A stretch of DNA of 64,000 nt from Streptomyces sp. CC208A (GTDB lineage Bacteria > Actinomycetota > Actinomycetes > Streptomycetales > Streptomycetaceae): positions 62,001 through 126,000 of the forward strand of contig NZ_JASCXN010000016.1 in NCBI RefSeq assembly GCF_030010625.1. The letters are read 5' to 3'. How positions within the stretch are numbered: position 1 is the stretch's first letter; every line of letters starts with the position of its first letter. The notes under the pieces were generated by a model, which was not told the DNA's origin, did no database searches, and saw only the letters and a program-made list of their open reading frames with translations. Both the position numbers and the translations under genes were made by a program. Below are positions 1 through 7,313 of this stretch, piece after piece.

Positions 1-60
1 GACGGCTGGCGTGCGGAGAAGGGGCTCACGGGCCCGTCCCCGGCCCCCACCGTCAACTGA
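1..60 (+). CDS. ybeY: rRNA maturation RNase YbeY, C-terminal end (partial)
   Basis: Only the last 19 codons are present; the frame opens at base 1 and stops at 58-60. The translated tail (DGWRAEKGL followed by a Pro/Ser-rich end) looks like the C-terminus of actinobacterial YbeY, a zinc-dependent endoribonuclease acting in rRNA maturation. The call rests mainly on context: ybeY normally precedes a CNNM/CorC gene and era in Streptomyces, which is the order here. The zinc-binding motif lies outside the window. Confidence 0.6.
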   Translation, partial: DGWRAEKGLTGPSPAPTVN

Positions 61-73
61 CCCCGCACGCCCG

Positions 74-1378
74 ATGAGCATCCAGCTGATCCTGGGCGCG
101 GTCGCCCTGATCGTCGTCGCCTGGCTCGCCGCCTGCGCCGAGGCCGGGCTCGCCCGCGTCTCCGGCTTCCGCGCCGCCGAGGCCGTCCGCGCCGGGCGGC
201 GCGGCGCGGCGAAGCTCTCCCAGGTCGCCGCCGACCCCACCCGCTACCTCAACGTGGCGCTGCTCGTCCGCGTCGCCTGCGAGATGGCGGCCGGCGTCCT
301 CGTCACCTACGCCTGCCTGGAGTACTTCCCCGAGACCTGGGAGGCGCTGCTCGTCGCCATCGCCGTGATGGTCCTGGTCAGCTATGTGGCCGTCGGCGTC
401 TCGCCGCGCACCATCGGCCGCCAGCACCCGCTGAACACGGCGACGGCCGCCGCGTACGTCCTCGTCCCGCTGGCCCGGGTCATGGGCCCGATCCCGCAGC
501 TGCTGATCCTCATCGGCAACGCGCTCACCCCCGGCAAGGGCTTCCGCAAGGGCCCCTTCGCCTCCGAGGCCGAGCTGCGGGCGATGGTCGACCTCGCCGA
601 GCGGGAGTCGCTGATCGAGGACGAGGAGCGCCGGATGGTGCACTCGGTCTTCGAGCTGGGCGACACCCTGGTCCGCGAGGTGATGGTGCCGCGCACCGAC
701 CTCGTCTGCATCGAGCGGTACAAGACCGTCCGGCAGGCCCTCACCCTCGCCCTGCGCTCCGGTTTCTCCCGCATTCCGGTGACGGGGGAGAACGAGGACG
801 ACATCGTCGGCATCGTGTACCTGAAGGACCTGGTCCGCAAGACGCACATCAACCGCGACGCCGAGGCCGACCTGGTGTCGACGGCCATGCGCGCGGCGGC
901 CTTCGTGCCCGACACCAAGAACGCGGGCGACCTGCTGCGCGAGATGCAGCAGGAGCGCAACCACGTCGCCGTCGTCATCGACGAGTACGGCGGCACGGCC
1001 GGCATCGTCACCATCGAGGACATCCTGGAGGAGATCGTCGGCGAGATCACCGACGAGTACGACCGGGAGCTGCCGCCCGTCCAGGAGCTCGGCGACGACC
1101 GCCACCGGGTCACCGCCCGCCTCGACATCGGCGACCTCGGCGAGCTCTACGGCTTCGGCCCCGACGAGTTCGACGACGAGGACGTGGAGACCGTCGGCGG
1201 TCTGCTCGCCAAGGCCCTCGGCCGCGTCCCGATCTCCGGCGCCTCGGCCCTCGTCGCGCTGCCGGACGGACGGGAGCTGCGGCTCACCGCCGAGGCCCCG
1301 GCCGGCCGCCGGAACAAGATCGTCACCGTGCTCGTCGAGCCGGTCGCACCGGCCGGAGCGGAGGAGGAGACCGAGTGA
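74..1378 (+). CDS. CNNM/CorC-family membrane protein with CBS pair
   Basis: A 434-residue membrane protein of the hemolysin C/CorC/CNNM family, linked to Mg2+/Co2+ transport or tolerance. The N-terminal DUF21 part has hydrophobic segments around residues 3-20, 70-90, 95-115 and 135-160. A cytoplasmic CBS pair follows (about 190-310; VMVPRTD and VVIDEYGG are typical), then a CorC/HlyC C-terminal domain. I chose ATG 74, 13 bases after the ybeY stop, because the transmembrane segment starts straight after it; an upstream in-frame start at 11 lies within ybeY. The next gene starts inside this gene's stop (GTGA), so the two are probably translationally coupled. Confidence 0.9.
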   Translation: MSIQLILGAVALIVVAWLAACAEAGLARVSGFRAAEAVRAGRRGAAKLSQVAADPTRYLNVALLVRVACEMAAGVLVTYACLEYFPETWEALLVAIAVMVLVSYVAVGVSPRTIGRQHPLNTATAAAYVLVPLARVMGPIPQLLILIGNALTPGKGFRKGPFASEAELRAMVDLAERESLIEDEERRMVHSVFELGDTLVREVMVPRTDLVCIERYKTVRQALTLALRSGFSRIPVTGENEDDIVGIVYLKDLVRKTHINRDAEADLVSTAMRAAAFVPDTKNAGDLLREMQQERNHVAVVIDEYGGTAGIVTIEDILEEIVGEITDEYDRELPPVQELGDDRHRVTARLDIGDLGELYGFGPDEFDDEDVETVGGLLAKALGRVPISGASALVALPDGRELRLTAEAPAGRRNKIVTVLVEPVAPAGAEEETE

Positions 1379-1728
1379 CCCCGGACGAACTGCGCGCCTT
1401 CTGCCTGGAATTCAACGGCTCCGCCGAGGAGTTCCCCTTCGGCCCCGGCCTCGCGGTCTTCAAGGTGGCGGGGAAGATGTTCGCGCTCTTCTGGATCGAC
1501 GGCGAGCCGCTGCGGGGCAACCTCAAGTGCGATCCGGAGGACGCGGTACGGCTCCGCGAGGAGCACCCGGCGATCACCCCCGGCTACCACATGAACAAAC
1601 GGCACTGGAACACGGTCGAGGTGCCCGGGCTCCCGGACCGGATGGTCCGGGAGCTGATCGAGGACTCGTACGACCTGGTCGTCGCCGGTCTGCCGAAGGC
1701 GGTACGGCTCCGGCTCGACCGGCCGTAG
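1375..1728 (+). CDS. MmcQ/YjbR family protein
   Basis: A 117-residue single-domain protein of the MmcQ/YjbR (CyaY-like fold) family, often annotated as DNA-binding without a firm biochemical role. The family pattern is clear: an N-terminal helix (LRAFCLEFNGS), a FKVAGKMFALF strand pair, KCDP, then PGYHMNKRHWNTVE near residues 67-80. The GTG start overlaps the stop of the CNNM gene by 4 nt, so it is probably in the ybeY-CNNM operon. Full length, with nothing broken. Confidence 0.85.
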   Translation: MTPDELRAFCLEFNGSAEEFPFGPGLAVFKVAGKMFALFWIDGEPLRGNLKCDPEDAVRLREEHPAITPGYHMNKRHWNTVEVPGLPDRMVRELIEDSYDLVVAGLPKAVRLRLDRP

Positions 1729-1745
1729 CCCAGCGCGGCCGTAGC

Positions 1746-2300
1746 TCAGCGGGCCCGCCGCAGGCCCAGGCCCACGGCCACCAGGACGGCCGCGCCCAGG
1801 ACGATCGCCGCGTCCAGGGCGATCACCGTGCGCACCCCCGCGTAGAGGTCGGTGCCCGTGGTGGCGAGCACGCCGAGGAGCGGGATGCCGACGGTGAGCC
1901 CGGCCTGCTGGGTGGTGGTGACGAGGCCGGTCGCGAGCCCCTGCTCCTCGTTGCGGACGCCCGAGGTGACCGTCAGGCCGTACGAGATGATCGCGCCGAG
2001 GTGGAACATCGAGGCGAGGGTGACGGCGACGGTCGCCACGACCGCGCCCGCGTGCTCGCCGACGCCGAGCAGCGCCGCCGTGAGGAGCCTCTGTCCGGCG
2101 AGGGCCGAGAAGACGCCCTGGACGCCGAAGACGACGCCGGTGGCGAGGGCCGACAGGCCCAGCGTCTCTGGAGGTACAGGGTCAGCACGAAGACGATCGC
2201 CGACATCATCGAGAAGGTGACGAGCCCGCCGAGGTTGCCGAAGGCGACCGTGCGCCGGCGCAGCATCGGCAGCGAGACCGGCGGCGCCGGGTGCCGGGAC
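1746..2300 (-). pseudogene. MFS drug-transporter remnant (5'-truncated and frameshifted)
   Basis: The reverse strand encodes the C-terminal third of an EmrB/QacA-like MFS permease in two frames. Residues from HPAPPVSLPMLRRRT through FVLTLYLQ (about 2293-2170) are in one frame. The match resumes as ETLGLSALATGVVFG and runs to GLGLRRAR (stop at 1746) in another. Inserting one base between 2168 and 2169 restores a continuous LYLQETLGLS, so a single-base deletion explains the break. Family similarity ends near 2290-2300, so the first two thirds of the gene are gone. No start codon or ribosome site serves the fragment. It is a dead gene inside an otherwise conserved core region. Confidence 0.75.
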
Positions 2301-2374
2301 TCGACTGGGAGAAGCTGGAGCGGCTGGTCTCGCCGGAGGGCCGCCGGGGCGCGATGTACCCGCTGGCGGGCTGA
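2291..2374 (+). pseudogene. Orphan C-terminal gene tail of unknown function
   Basis: A plus-strand frame reads VPGLDWEKLERLVSPEGR, then RGAMYPLAG, and stops at 2372-2374. It looks like the end of a real protein (amphipathic helix, high third-position GC). It has no start and no upstream continuation, because the sequence before about 2291 belongs to the antisense MFS remnant. I read it as the far side of a deletion junction at about 2290-2296 that removed the start of both genes. I do not recognise the family. Confidence 0.4.
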
Positions 2375-2429
2375 GCCGGCGGCGTACCCGACGACGGGTC
2401 GCCGCGGCGCGCCGACCTATGCTCGGTCC

Positions 2430-2792
2430 ATGACACTCAGCAGTGAGCACGGCGACCTCGGCGCCGAGGACCTGAAGATCATCACGCTGGCGCGCAGCGC
2501 CCGCGCCCGCAACGGCGTGCCCGAGGGCGCGGCCGTACGCGACGAGACCGGCCGCACCTACGTGGCGGGCACGGTCGAGCTGGAGTCGCTGAAGCTGAGC
2601 GCCCTGCAGACGGCCGTGGCGATGGCCGTGGCGAGCGGCGCGCGGTCCCTGGAGGCGGCGGCCGTGGTGTCGGCCGCGGAGGCCGCGTCCGCCGAGGACC
2701 GGGCGGCCGTACGGGACCTGGGCGGACCGGAGACGCCGGTGCTGCTCGCGGGGCCGGACGGACAGCTGCGTTCGGCCGTCACCGCGGGCTGA
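2430..2792 (+). CDS. Cytidine deaminase-fold protein lacking zinc ligands
   Basis: A 120-residue protein that follows the short cytidine deaminase layout: SARARNGVPEGAAVRDETGR, then YVAGTVELESLKLSALQTAV and a C-terminal PVLLAGPDG strand. The catalytic signatures are missing. Where CDA has C/H-A-E there is ALQTAV, and there is no PCxxC. The protein has no cysteine or histidine except one His near the N-terminus (SEHGDL), so it cannot hold the catalytic zinc. Databases would probably call it cytidine deaminase by fold; I infer a pseudoenzyme. A -10-like TATGCT at 2418-2423 lies 6 nt before the ATG, suggesting a leaderless transcript. Confidence 0.75.
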   Translation: MTLSSEHGDLGAEDLKIITLARSARARNGVPEGAAVRDETGRTYVAGTVELESLKLSALQTAVAMAVASGARSLEAAAVVSAAEAASAEDRAAVRDLGGPETPVLLAGPDGQLRSAVTAG

Positions 2793-2860
2793 GCGCCGTA
2801 CACGGGAAGCGCGGGGTCCGGCCACGGCCGGACCCTTGCGCGTTTGTGAAGGATCTCCGC

Positions 2861-2926
2861 GACTTCTCTTGCCTTCCCCCGCGCTCTGCGCCTCAATAGG
2901 CGGCGGAGGGTCCGACGGACCGTCAG
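2861..2926 (+). promoter_or_regulatory. Upstream region of secreted gene: shared promoter motif and dyad
   Basis: GACTTCTCTTGCCT at 2861-2874 recurs exactly at 3621-3634 before the next secreted gene, with a related (C/T)CAAT(A/G)GGCG following in both. CCGACGGACCGTCAG at 2912-2926 is a 7-1-7 near-palindrome that matches the CTGATGGGCCATCAG sites at 3585 and 44265. Function is inferred from recurrence only. Confidence 0.45.
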
Positions 2927-2991
2927 ATCTCCGTCATTCCACGCAGTGCCCGCACCCCTGCGTTCGTCATCGGAAGGGGTACGAACACGCT

Positions 2992-3474
2992 ATGAGAAGA
3001 AGCATTCTGGGGGTGTCCGGGGCACTCGCCGCAGGGCTCGCCGCCGCGTCGCTCGCCTTCGCCCCCACGGCTTCCGCCGCCGTCTCGCCGGGCTCGGCGA
3101 CGGCCACGTACGACTGCGGCTCCTGGGGCGGCGGCACCGCCACGCTCACCATGACCCACTCGGGGAGCACGGCCCAGGTCTGGATCACCGCCCCCGTCAG
3201 TACGCCCATCGCGGTCGGCGCGGACACCATCAGCTCCACGCTGGTCCTGGACAACACCACGGGCGCCGACCGGGTCTTCACCGGCAGGAAGAACCCGGCC
3301 ATCCCGGCCGGCGGCACCGCGAAGCTGGGCCCGCTGACCGCCACGAACGTGGTGGCCGGCGACTCGCTCAACTCGTACTTCGCGGGCGTCGCCCTCAAGC
3401 TGGTGATCTTCGGCATCACAGTGAACTGCGACGCGCTCACCTCGCAGTCGCCGGGGCCGTTCGTCATCAGCTGA
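2992..3474 (+). CDS. Small secreted protein of unknown function
   Basis: A 160-residue exported protein. Residues 1-30 form a Sec signal peptide (basic MRRS, then a hydrophobic core, then PTASAA as a probable AxA cleavage site). The mature part is beta-rich and Ser/Thr-rich, with Cys residues at YDCGSW and VNCDAL that could form a disulfide. It has no membrane anchor and no sorting motif. The RBS is GGAAGGGG ending about 13 nt before the ATG. It lies directly before the WxL-like/DUF916 pair and shares an upstream sequence motif with the WxL-like gene, so a common surface role is possible. A strong hairpin at 3501-3527 ends the transcript. Confidence 0.75.
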   Translation: MRRSILGVSGALAAGLAAASLAFAPTASAAVSPGSATATYDCGSWGGGTATLTMTHSGSTAQVWITAPVSTPIAVGADTISSTLVLDNTTGADRVFTGRKNPAIPAGGTAKLGPLTATNVVAGDSLNSYFAGVALKLVIFGITVNCDALTSQSPGPFVIS

Positions 3475-3500
3475 CCCGCCGTACCACCGACCCATCCCTG

Positions 3501-3527
3501 ACCGGTGCCGCCGAGGGCGGCACCGGT
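3501..3527 (+). terminator. Hairpin terminator after small secreted gene
   Basis: A perfect 12-bp inverted repeat (ACCGGTGCCGCC / GGCGGCACCGGT) with a 3-nt loop, 27 nt past the stop codon. It has no U-tract, which is usual in Streptomyces. Confidence 0.7.
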
Positions 3528-3584
3528 TCCCGTCGTGCCCCGGCATACCCGGGAAGTCGCCATATGCACCGATCTTGACATGAT

Positions 3585-3637
3585 CTGATGGGCCATCAGT
3601 CGATGGGTTCCGTCTCCCTTGACTTCTCTTGCCTCCC
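3585..3637 (+). promoter_or_regulatory. CTGATGGGCCATCAG dyad plus shared promoter motif
   Basis: The 7-1-7 palindrome CTGATGGGCCATCAG (3585-3599) ends 84 bp before the WxL-like gene. The same 15 bases occur at 44265-44279, 89 bp before another surface-protein gene. GACTTCTCTTGCCTYCC (3621-3637) repeats the element at 2861. It looks like an operator plus promoter; the factor is unknown. Confidence 0.5.
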
Positions 3638-3682
3638 GCCCGTCAATGGCGCCCACTCGACCCTCAGGAGGGGGCACTCCCT

Positions 3683-5026
3683 ATGGCATTCACCCGAACC
3701 CGGGCGGCGGCCCGAAGACGGCGCTGGACCGCCGTCCTCGGCGCCACCGCCCTCGCGTTCGCGGCCGGCGGCGCGCTCGCCGCCCCGGCGACCGCCCTCG
3801 GCGCAGGGCAGTCGGTGGACTTCCCCACCCGCTGCGTCCCGCCGCCCATCGCCGGCATCCCGCCCATCGAGGGCACCACCACCGCCGTGATCTCGGTCGA
3901 CAACGCGACCCCCAAGGTCGGCGACACGGTCCAGGTGACCTACGCGGTCACCAAGCCCGCCGCGTCGAACCCGGTCGACCTCGCGCTCCCGGCCGACATC
4001 CTCACCCCGAGCGGCAAGGTCGTCCTCGGCGGCGCGCAGACCGGCACCGTCAGCGTCGCCGGCCCCAAGAAGAACCCGCCGGTCCCCGGCAAGGGCGCCT
4101 TCCCCGGCTTCTCGATGACCGGCAGCTTCACGGTCACCAAGGCCGGAGCGATCACCCTCTCGCCCGGCGACTACAACATCCACACCAGCTACCTCATGGA
4201 GCTGGACACCCCCTGCACGGTCCTCAACCCGCCCGCGCCCGTCTCCGAGACGGTCCAGGCCGGCGACGACCAGCCCGTGCCCAACGAGCGGACCCTCGCG
4301 CTCGGCGCGAACTCCGGCGCGCCCGGCGTCCGGGTCACCGTCACCGGCGCCAAGTTCACCCCGCTCACCGAGGTCACCGTGGCCGCCAGGGCCGGAGCCG
4401 CGGAGACAGCCGACCGGATGACCGTCACCACCGACAGCGAGGGCGGCTTCGTCGCCCGGCTCAGGGTGAACGACCCGGCCACCACCGGGATCGTGGCGTA
4501 CGAGGGCGGCTCCTGGAACGCCGAGAAGGGCGCGGGACCGGTCCCGTACCAGGTCGTCGACGACACCCCGACCCCGCCGAACAGCCAGCGGATCACCGCC
4601 TCGGTCAAGGCGGGCCAGCTGTCCATGACCCAGGCCGGTGACGCCGTCGAGCTCTCGGCGGTCGACTTCGGCCAGGGCGGCGCGGCCACCGGAGCCCTCC
4701 GGACGGTGACGGTCAAGGACTTCCGCGGCGGCCCCGCGGGCTGGTCCGTGACCGGCAAGGTCACCGACTTCACCGGCCCCGGCGGCGCCGCCATCGGCGC
4801 CGACAGGTTGAGCTGGACCCCGGCCTGCGTCGCCAAGGAGGGCAGCCCCAGCGCCTGCACGGCCGGCTCCGCCGGACCCGTCGGCACCGGAGCGACCCTC
4901 GCCTCCACGGCGAACGGCACGGTCACCGGCGGCGAGTTCACCGTCGACGCCCAGCTCTCGCTGGACGTCCCGGAGTTCACCGCCCCCGGCGGCTACACGG
5001 GCGTGCTCACGCTGACCCTGTCCTGA
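3683..5026 (+). CDS. WxL-domain-like secreted surface protein
   Basis: A 447-residue exported protein. It has a long twin-basic N-region (RRRRW) with a hydrophobic core and Ala-rich cleavage region to about residue 38. Two beta-sandwich-like segments follow (about 60-190 and 200-320). The C-terminal part (about 325-447) resembles a WxL domain: GWSVTGKVTDFTG and LSWTP provide the paired Trp motifs, and the protein ends in a beta strand (GGYTGVLTLTLS). In Firmicutes, WxL domains bind peptidoglycan and work with DUF916/WxL-interacting partners, and the next gene encodes a DUF916-like protein. The RBS is AGGAGGGGG before ATG 3683. A hairpin at 5034-5063 follows but need not stop all transcription. 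Confidence 0.75.
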   Translation: MAFTRTRAAARRRRWTAVLGATALAFAAGGALAAPATALGAGQSVDFPTRCVPPPIAGIPPIEGTTTAVISVDNATPKVGDTVQVTYAVTKPAASNPVDLALPADILTPSGKVVLGGAQTGTVSVAGPKKNPPVPGKGAFPGFSMTGSFTVTKAGAITLSPGDYNIHTSYLMELDTPCTVLNPPAPVSETVQAGDDQPVPNERTLALGANSGAPGVRVTVTGAKFTPLTEVTVAARAGAAETADRMTVTTDSEGGFVARLRVNDPATTGIVAYEGGSWNAEKGAGPVPYQVVDDTPTPPNSQRITASVKAGQLSMTQAGDAVELSAVDFGQGGAATGALRTVTVKDFRGGPAGWSVTGKVTDFTGPGGAAIGADRLSWTPACVAKEGSPSACTAGSAGPVGTGATLASTANGTVTGGEFTVDAQLSLDVPEFTAPGGYTGVLTLTLS

Positions 5027-5033
5027 CGGCGAC

Positions 5034-5063
5034 GGGCCGGCCGGGCGCACCCCCGGCCGGCCC
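5034..5063 (+). terminator. Hairpin between WxL-like and DUF916-like genes
   Basis: A 12-bp inverted repeat (GGGCCGGCCGGG / CCCGGCCGGCCC) with a 6-nt loop. It lies between two genes that look functionally paired, so it may attenuate rather than terminate. Confidence 0.55.
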
Positions 5064-5105
5064 CCCGCGTTCACTCCTCCCTACCGCACCCGGGGGTTCC
5101 GCACC

Positions 5106-6053
5106 GTGCGACGCGAGCTGTACGTCCTCCTCCTGAGCGCCGCCCTGCTGCTCCTCGGGGCCCCGGCCGCCCAGGCCGCCGAGAACGGCGAGTGGGCCGT
5201 CTACCCGGCCGCCGCCCGCCTCGGCGAACGCCCCTACTACTTCCTCACCGCCGACCCCGGCGCCACCCTCCGTGACGAGGTCACCGTCGCCAACAAGACG
5301 GCCGCCCCGCTCACCTTCCGGCTCTACGGCGCCGACGCCTACAACACCGAACGCGACGGCGGCTTCGCCGTCCGCACCCTCAAGGAGGAGCAGACCGGCG
5401 CCGGCGCCTGGATCACGCCCGCCCGCACCACCGTCACCGTCCCGCCGCGCTCCGCCGTCACCGTCCCCTTCACCCTCACCGTCCCCGCCGACGCCGACCC
5501 CGGCGACCACCCCGGTGCCCTCGTCGCCCTCGACGAGCGGATCACCCCCGGCGGCGGGGGCGCCGTCGCCATGGGCGTCCAGCGGGCCGTCGCCGCCCGC
5601 GTCTACCTCAAGGTCAGCGGCCCGGCCGTGCCCGCGCTCGCCGTCGAGGACGTCACCCTGGAGCAGGACCGGCCGCTCGTCCCCGGCACCCGGGACGCCA
5701 CCACCCTCGTCACGTACACCCTCCACAACCGGGGCAACGTCACCCTCAGCCCCAAGGTGGTCCTCGCCGCCGAAGGGCTCTTCGGCCGGACCCTGCTCGA
5801 CCGCGAGCTCGACCGGCTGCCGTCCGAGCTGCTGCCCCGGCAGCGGATCCGGCTGACCGAGCGGTGGACCGGCTCGCCGCAGCTCGACCGGGGCGAGGTG
5901 ACCCTCACCGCCACCGCCGAAGGCGTCCGCGAGAGCGCCGCCGTCTCCTTCCTCGCCCTCCCCTGGCAGGCCGCCGGGGTGCTGCTCCTGGCCGCCGCCG
6001 GAGGGCTCGCCGGGTGGCGGATCCGGGGCCGCCGGGCCCGGCGGGGGCACTGA
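5106..6053 (+). CDS. DUF916/WxL-interacting-like membrane-anchored protein
   Basis: A 315-residue protein with a signal peptide (residues 1-23, cleavage after AQAA). Two Ig-like domains follow: the first (about 28-150) carries PGATLRDEVTVANKT and DPGDHPGALVAL, typical of the DUF916 peptidoglycan-binding family, and the second is at about 160-275. The C-terminus has one transmembrane helix (about 281-302) and a basic tail (RIRGRRARRGH), giving an outward-facing anchor. The start is GTG 5106. Its position after the WxL-like gene mirrors the WxL/WIP pairs of Gram-positive surface loci. I infer that it holds the WxL-like protein at the wall or membrane. Confidence 0.8.
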   Translation: MRRELYVLLLSAALLLLGAPAAQAAENGEWAVYPAAARLGERPYYFLTADPGATLRDEVTVANKTAAPLTFRLYGADAYNTERDGGFAVRTLKEEQTGAGAWITPARTTVTVPPRSAVTVPFTLTVPADADPGDHPGALVALDERITPGGGGAVAMGVQRAVAARVYLKVSGPAVPALAVEDVTLEQDRPLVPGTRDATTLVTYTLHNRGNVTLSPKVVLAAEGLFGRTLLDRELDRLPSELLPRQRIRLTERWTGSPQLDRGEVTLTATAEGVRESAAVSFLALPWQAAGVLLLAAAGGLAGWRIRGRRARRGH

Positions 6054-6092
6054 TGTACGTGGGTAGGCCGCTCATCGGGGACAATGGCCCCC

Positions 6093-7046
6093 ATGAGCGT
6101 GCGCAGTGATGAGACCGATGAGAAGAACACCGCCCCCCACCGGGCGGGCTTCGCCTGCTTCGTCGGGCGCCCCAACGCGGGCAAGTCCACCCTCACCAAC
6201 GCGCTGGTCGGCCAGAAGGTGGCGATCACCTCCAACCGGCCCCAGACCACCCGGCACACCGTGCGCGGCATCGTGCACCGCCCGGACGCCCAGCTGATCC
6301 TGGTCGACACCCCCGGCCTCCACAAGCCGCGCACCCTCCTCGGGGAGCGGCTCAACGACGTCGTCCGCACCACCTGGGCCGAGGTCGACGTGATCGGCTT
6401 CTGCCTGCCCGCCGACCAGAAGCTCGGCCCCGGCGACCGCTTCATCGCCAAGGAGCTCGCCGAGATCCGCAAGACCCCCAAGGTCGCCATCGTCACCAAG
6501 ACCGACCTGGTGGACTCCAAGACCCTCGCCGAGCAGCTGATCGCCATCGACCAGCTCGGCAAGGAGCTCGGCATCGAGTGGGCGGAGATCGTCCCGGTCT
6601 CGGCCGTCGGCGACAAGCAGGTGCAGCTCGTCGCCGACCTGCTGATCCCGCTCCTGCCGAAGTCCCCGCCGCTCTACCCGGAGGGCGACCTCACGGACGA
6701 GCCGGAGCAGGTCATGGTCGCCGAGCTGATCCGCGAGGCCGCGCTCGAAGGCGTACGGGACGAGCTGCCGCACTCCATCGCGGTCGTCGTCGAGGAGATG
6801 ATCCCCCGCGAGGGCCGCCCCGCGGACCGGCCGCTGCTCGACATCCACGCCAACGTGTACATCGAGCGCCCCAGCCAGAAGGGCATCATCATCGGCCCCA
6901 AGGGCAGCCGCCTGAAGGAGGTCGGGATGAAGTCCCGCAAGCACATCGAGGCGCTGCTCGGGACCCCGGTCTTCCTCGACCTCCACGTGAAGGTCGCGAA
7001 GGACTGGCAGCGGGATCCCAAGCAGCTCCGCCGCCTCGGCTTCTAG
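6093..7046 (+). CDS. era: GTPase Era
   Basis: Era is an essential GTPase in 16S rRNA processing and 30S assembly. The G domain holds GRPNAGKST (G1), DTPGLHKP (G3) and TKTDLV (G4). The C-terminal KH RNA-binding domain has the GPKGSRLKEVG loop. The length (317 aa) fits the family. An ATG at 6084 is also in frame, but it lies within a probable -10 box (GACAAT, 6080-6085). I prefer ATG 6093, which sits 7 nt after that box and fits a leaderless mRNA. The gene ends 6 nt before the convergent emfourin gene, with no hairpin between. Confidence 0.95.
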   Translation: MSVRSDETDEKNTAPHRAGFACFVGRPNAGKSTLTNALVGQKVAITSNRPQTTRHTVRGIVHRPDAQLILVDTPGLHKPRTLLGERLNDVVRTTWAEVDVIGFCLPADQKLGPGDRFIAKELAEIRKTPKVAIVTKTDLVDSKTLAEQLIAIDQLGKELGIEWAEIVPVSAVGDKQVQLVADLLIPLLPKSPPLYPEGDLTDEPEQVMVAELIREAALEGVRDELPHSIAVVVEEMIPREGRPADRPLLDIHANVYIERPSQKGIIIGPKGSRLKEVGMKSRKHIEALLGTPVFLDLHVKVAKDWQRDPKQLRRLGF

Positions 7047-7052
7047 CCGTTC

Positions 7053-7304
7053 TCAGGCGCCTTCCTTCAGGACCCGGCTCACCAGGGTCCGCTGGGCGTC
7101 CGTCAGGTGCGGGTCGGCGCACCGCACCGTCCGGCCGTCGACGGTGATCTCGTACGAGAAGCCGTCCGGGACGCCCCGGGCGGCAGGGGGGTCCTCCGTG
7201 AGGACCGTGGCGGTCAGGGACTCCCACTCGGGTCCCGAGACCTCCACCTCCGCCGACCGCTCGATGCCCGCGAAACCACCGGTGCGCCGCACTCGAATCC
7301 GCAT
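7053..7304 (-). CDS. Emfourin-like inhibitor of M4 protease
   Basis: An 83-residue protein starting MRIRVRRTGGFAGIERS and continuing through a small alpha/beta pattern with SYEITVDGRTV and DPHLTDAQRTLV. This matches emfourin, the cytoplasmic inhibitor of protealysin-type M4 proteases. It follows the M4 protease gene by 9 nt on the same strand, as in known protealysin-emfourin operons. It has no signal peptide, so it should meet its target in the cytoplasm. Confidence 0.8.
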   Translation of the reverse strand: MRIRVRRTGGFAGIERSAEVEVSGPEWESLTATVLTEDPPAARGVPDGFSYEITVDGRTVRCADPHLTDAQRTLVSRVLKEGA

Positions 7305-7313
7305 GGCCCCTGT

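Noticed and set aside
3596..5074. Long minus-strand open frame opposite the WxL-like gene
   Set aside because: Gly/Arg/Asp low-complexity product, typical of antisense frames in high-GC DNA; the plus strand has signal peptide, RBS and domain structure.
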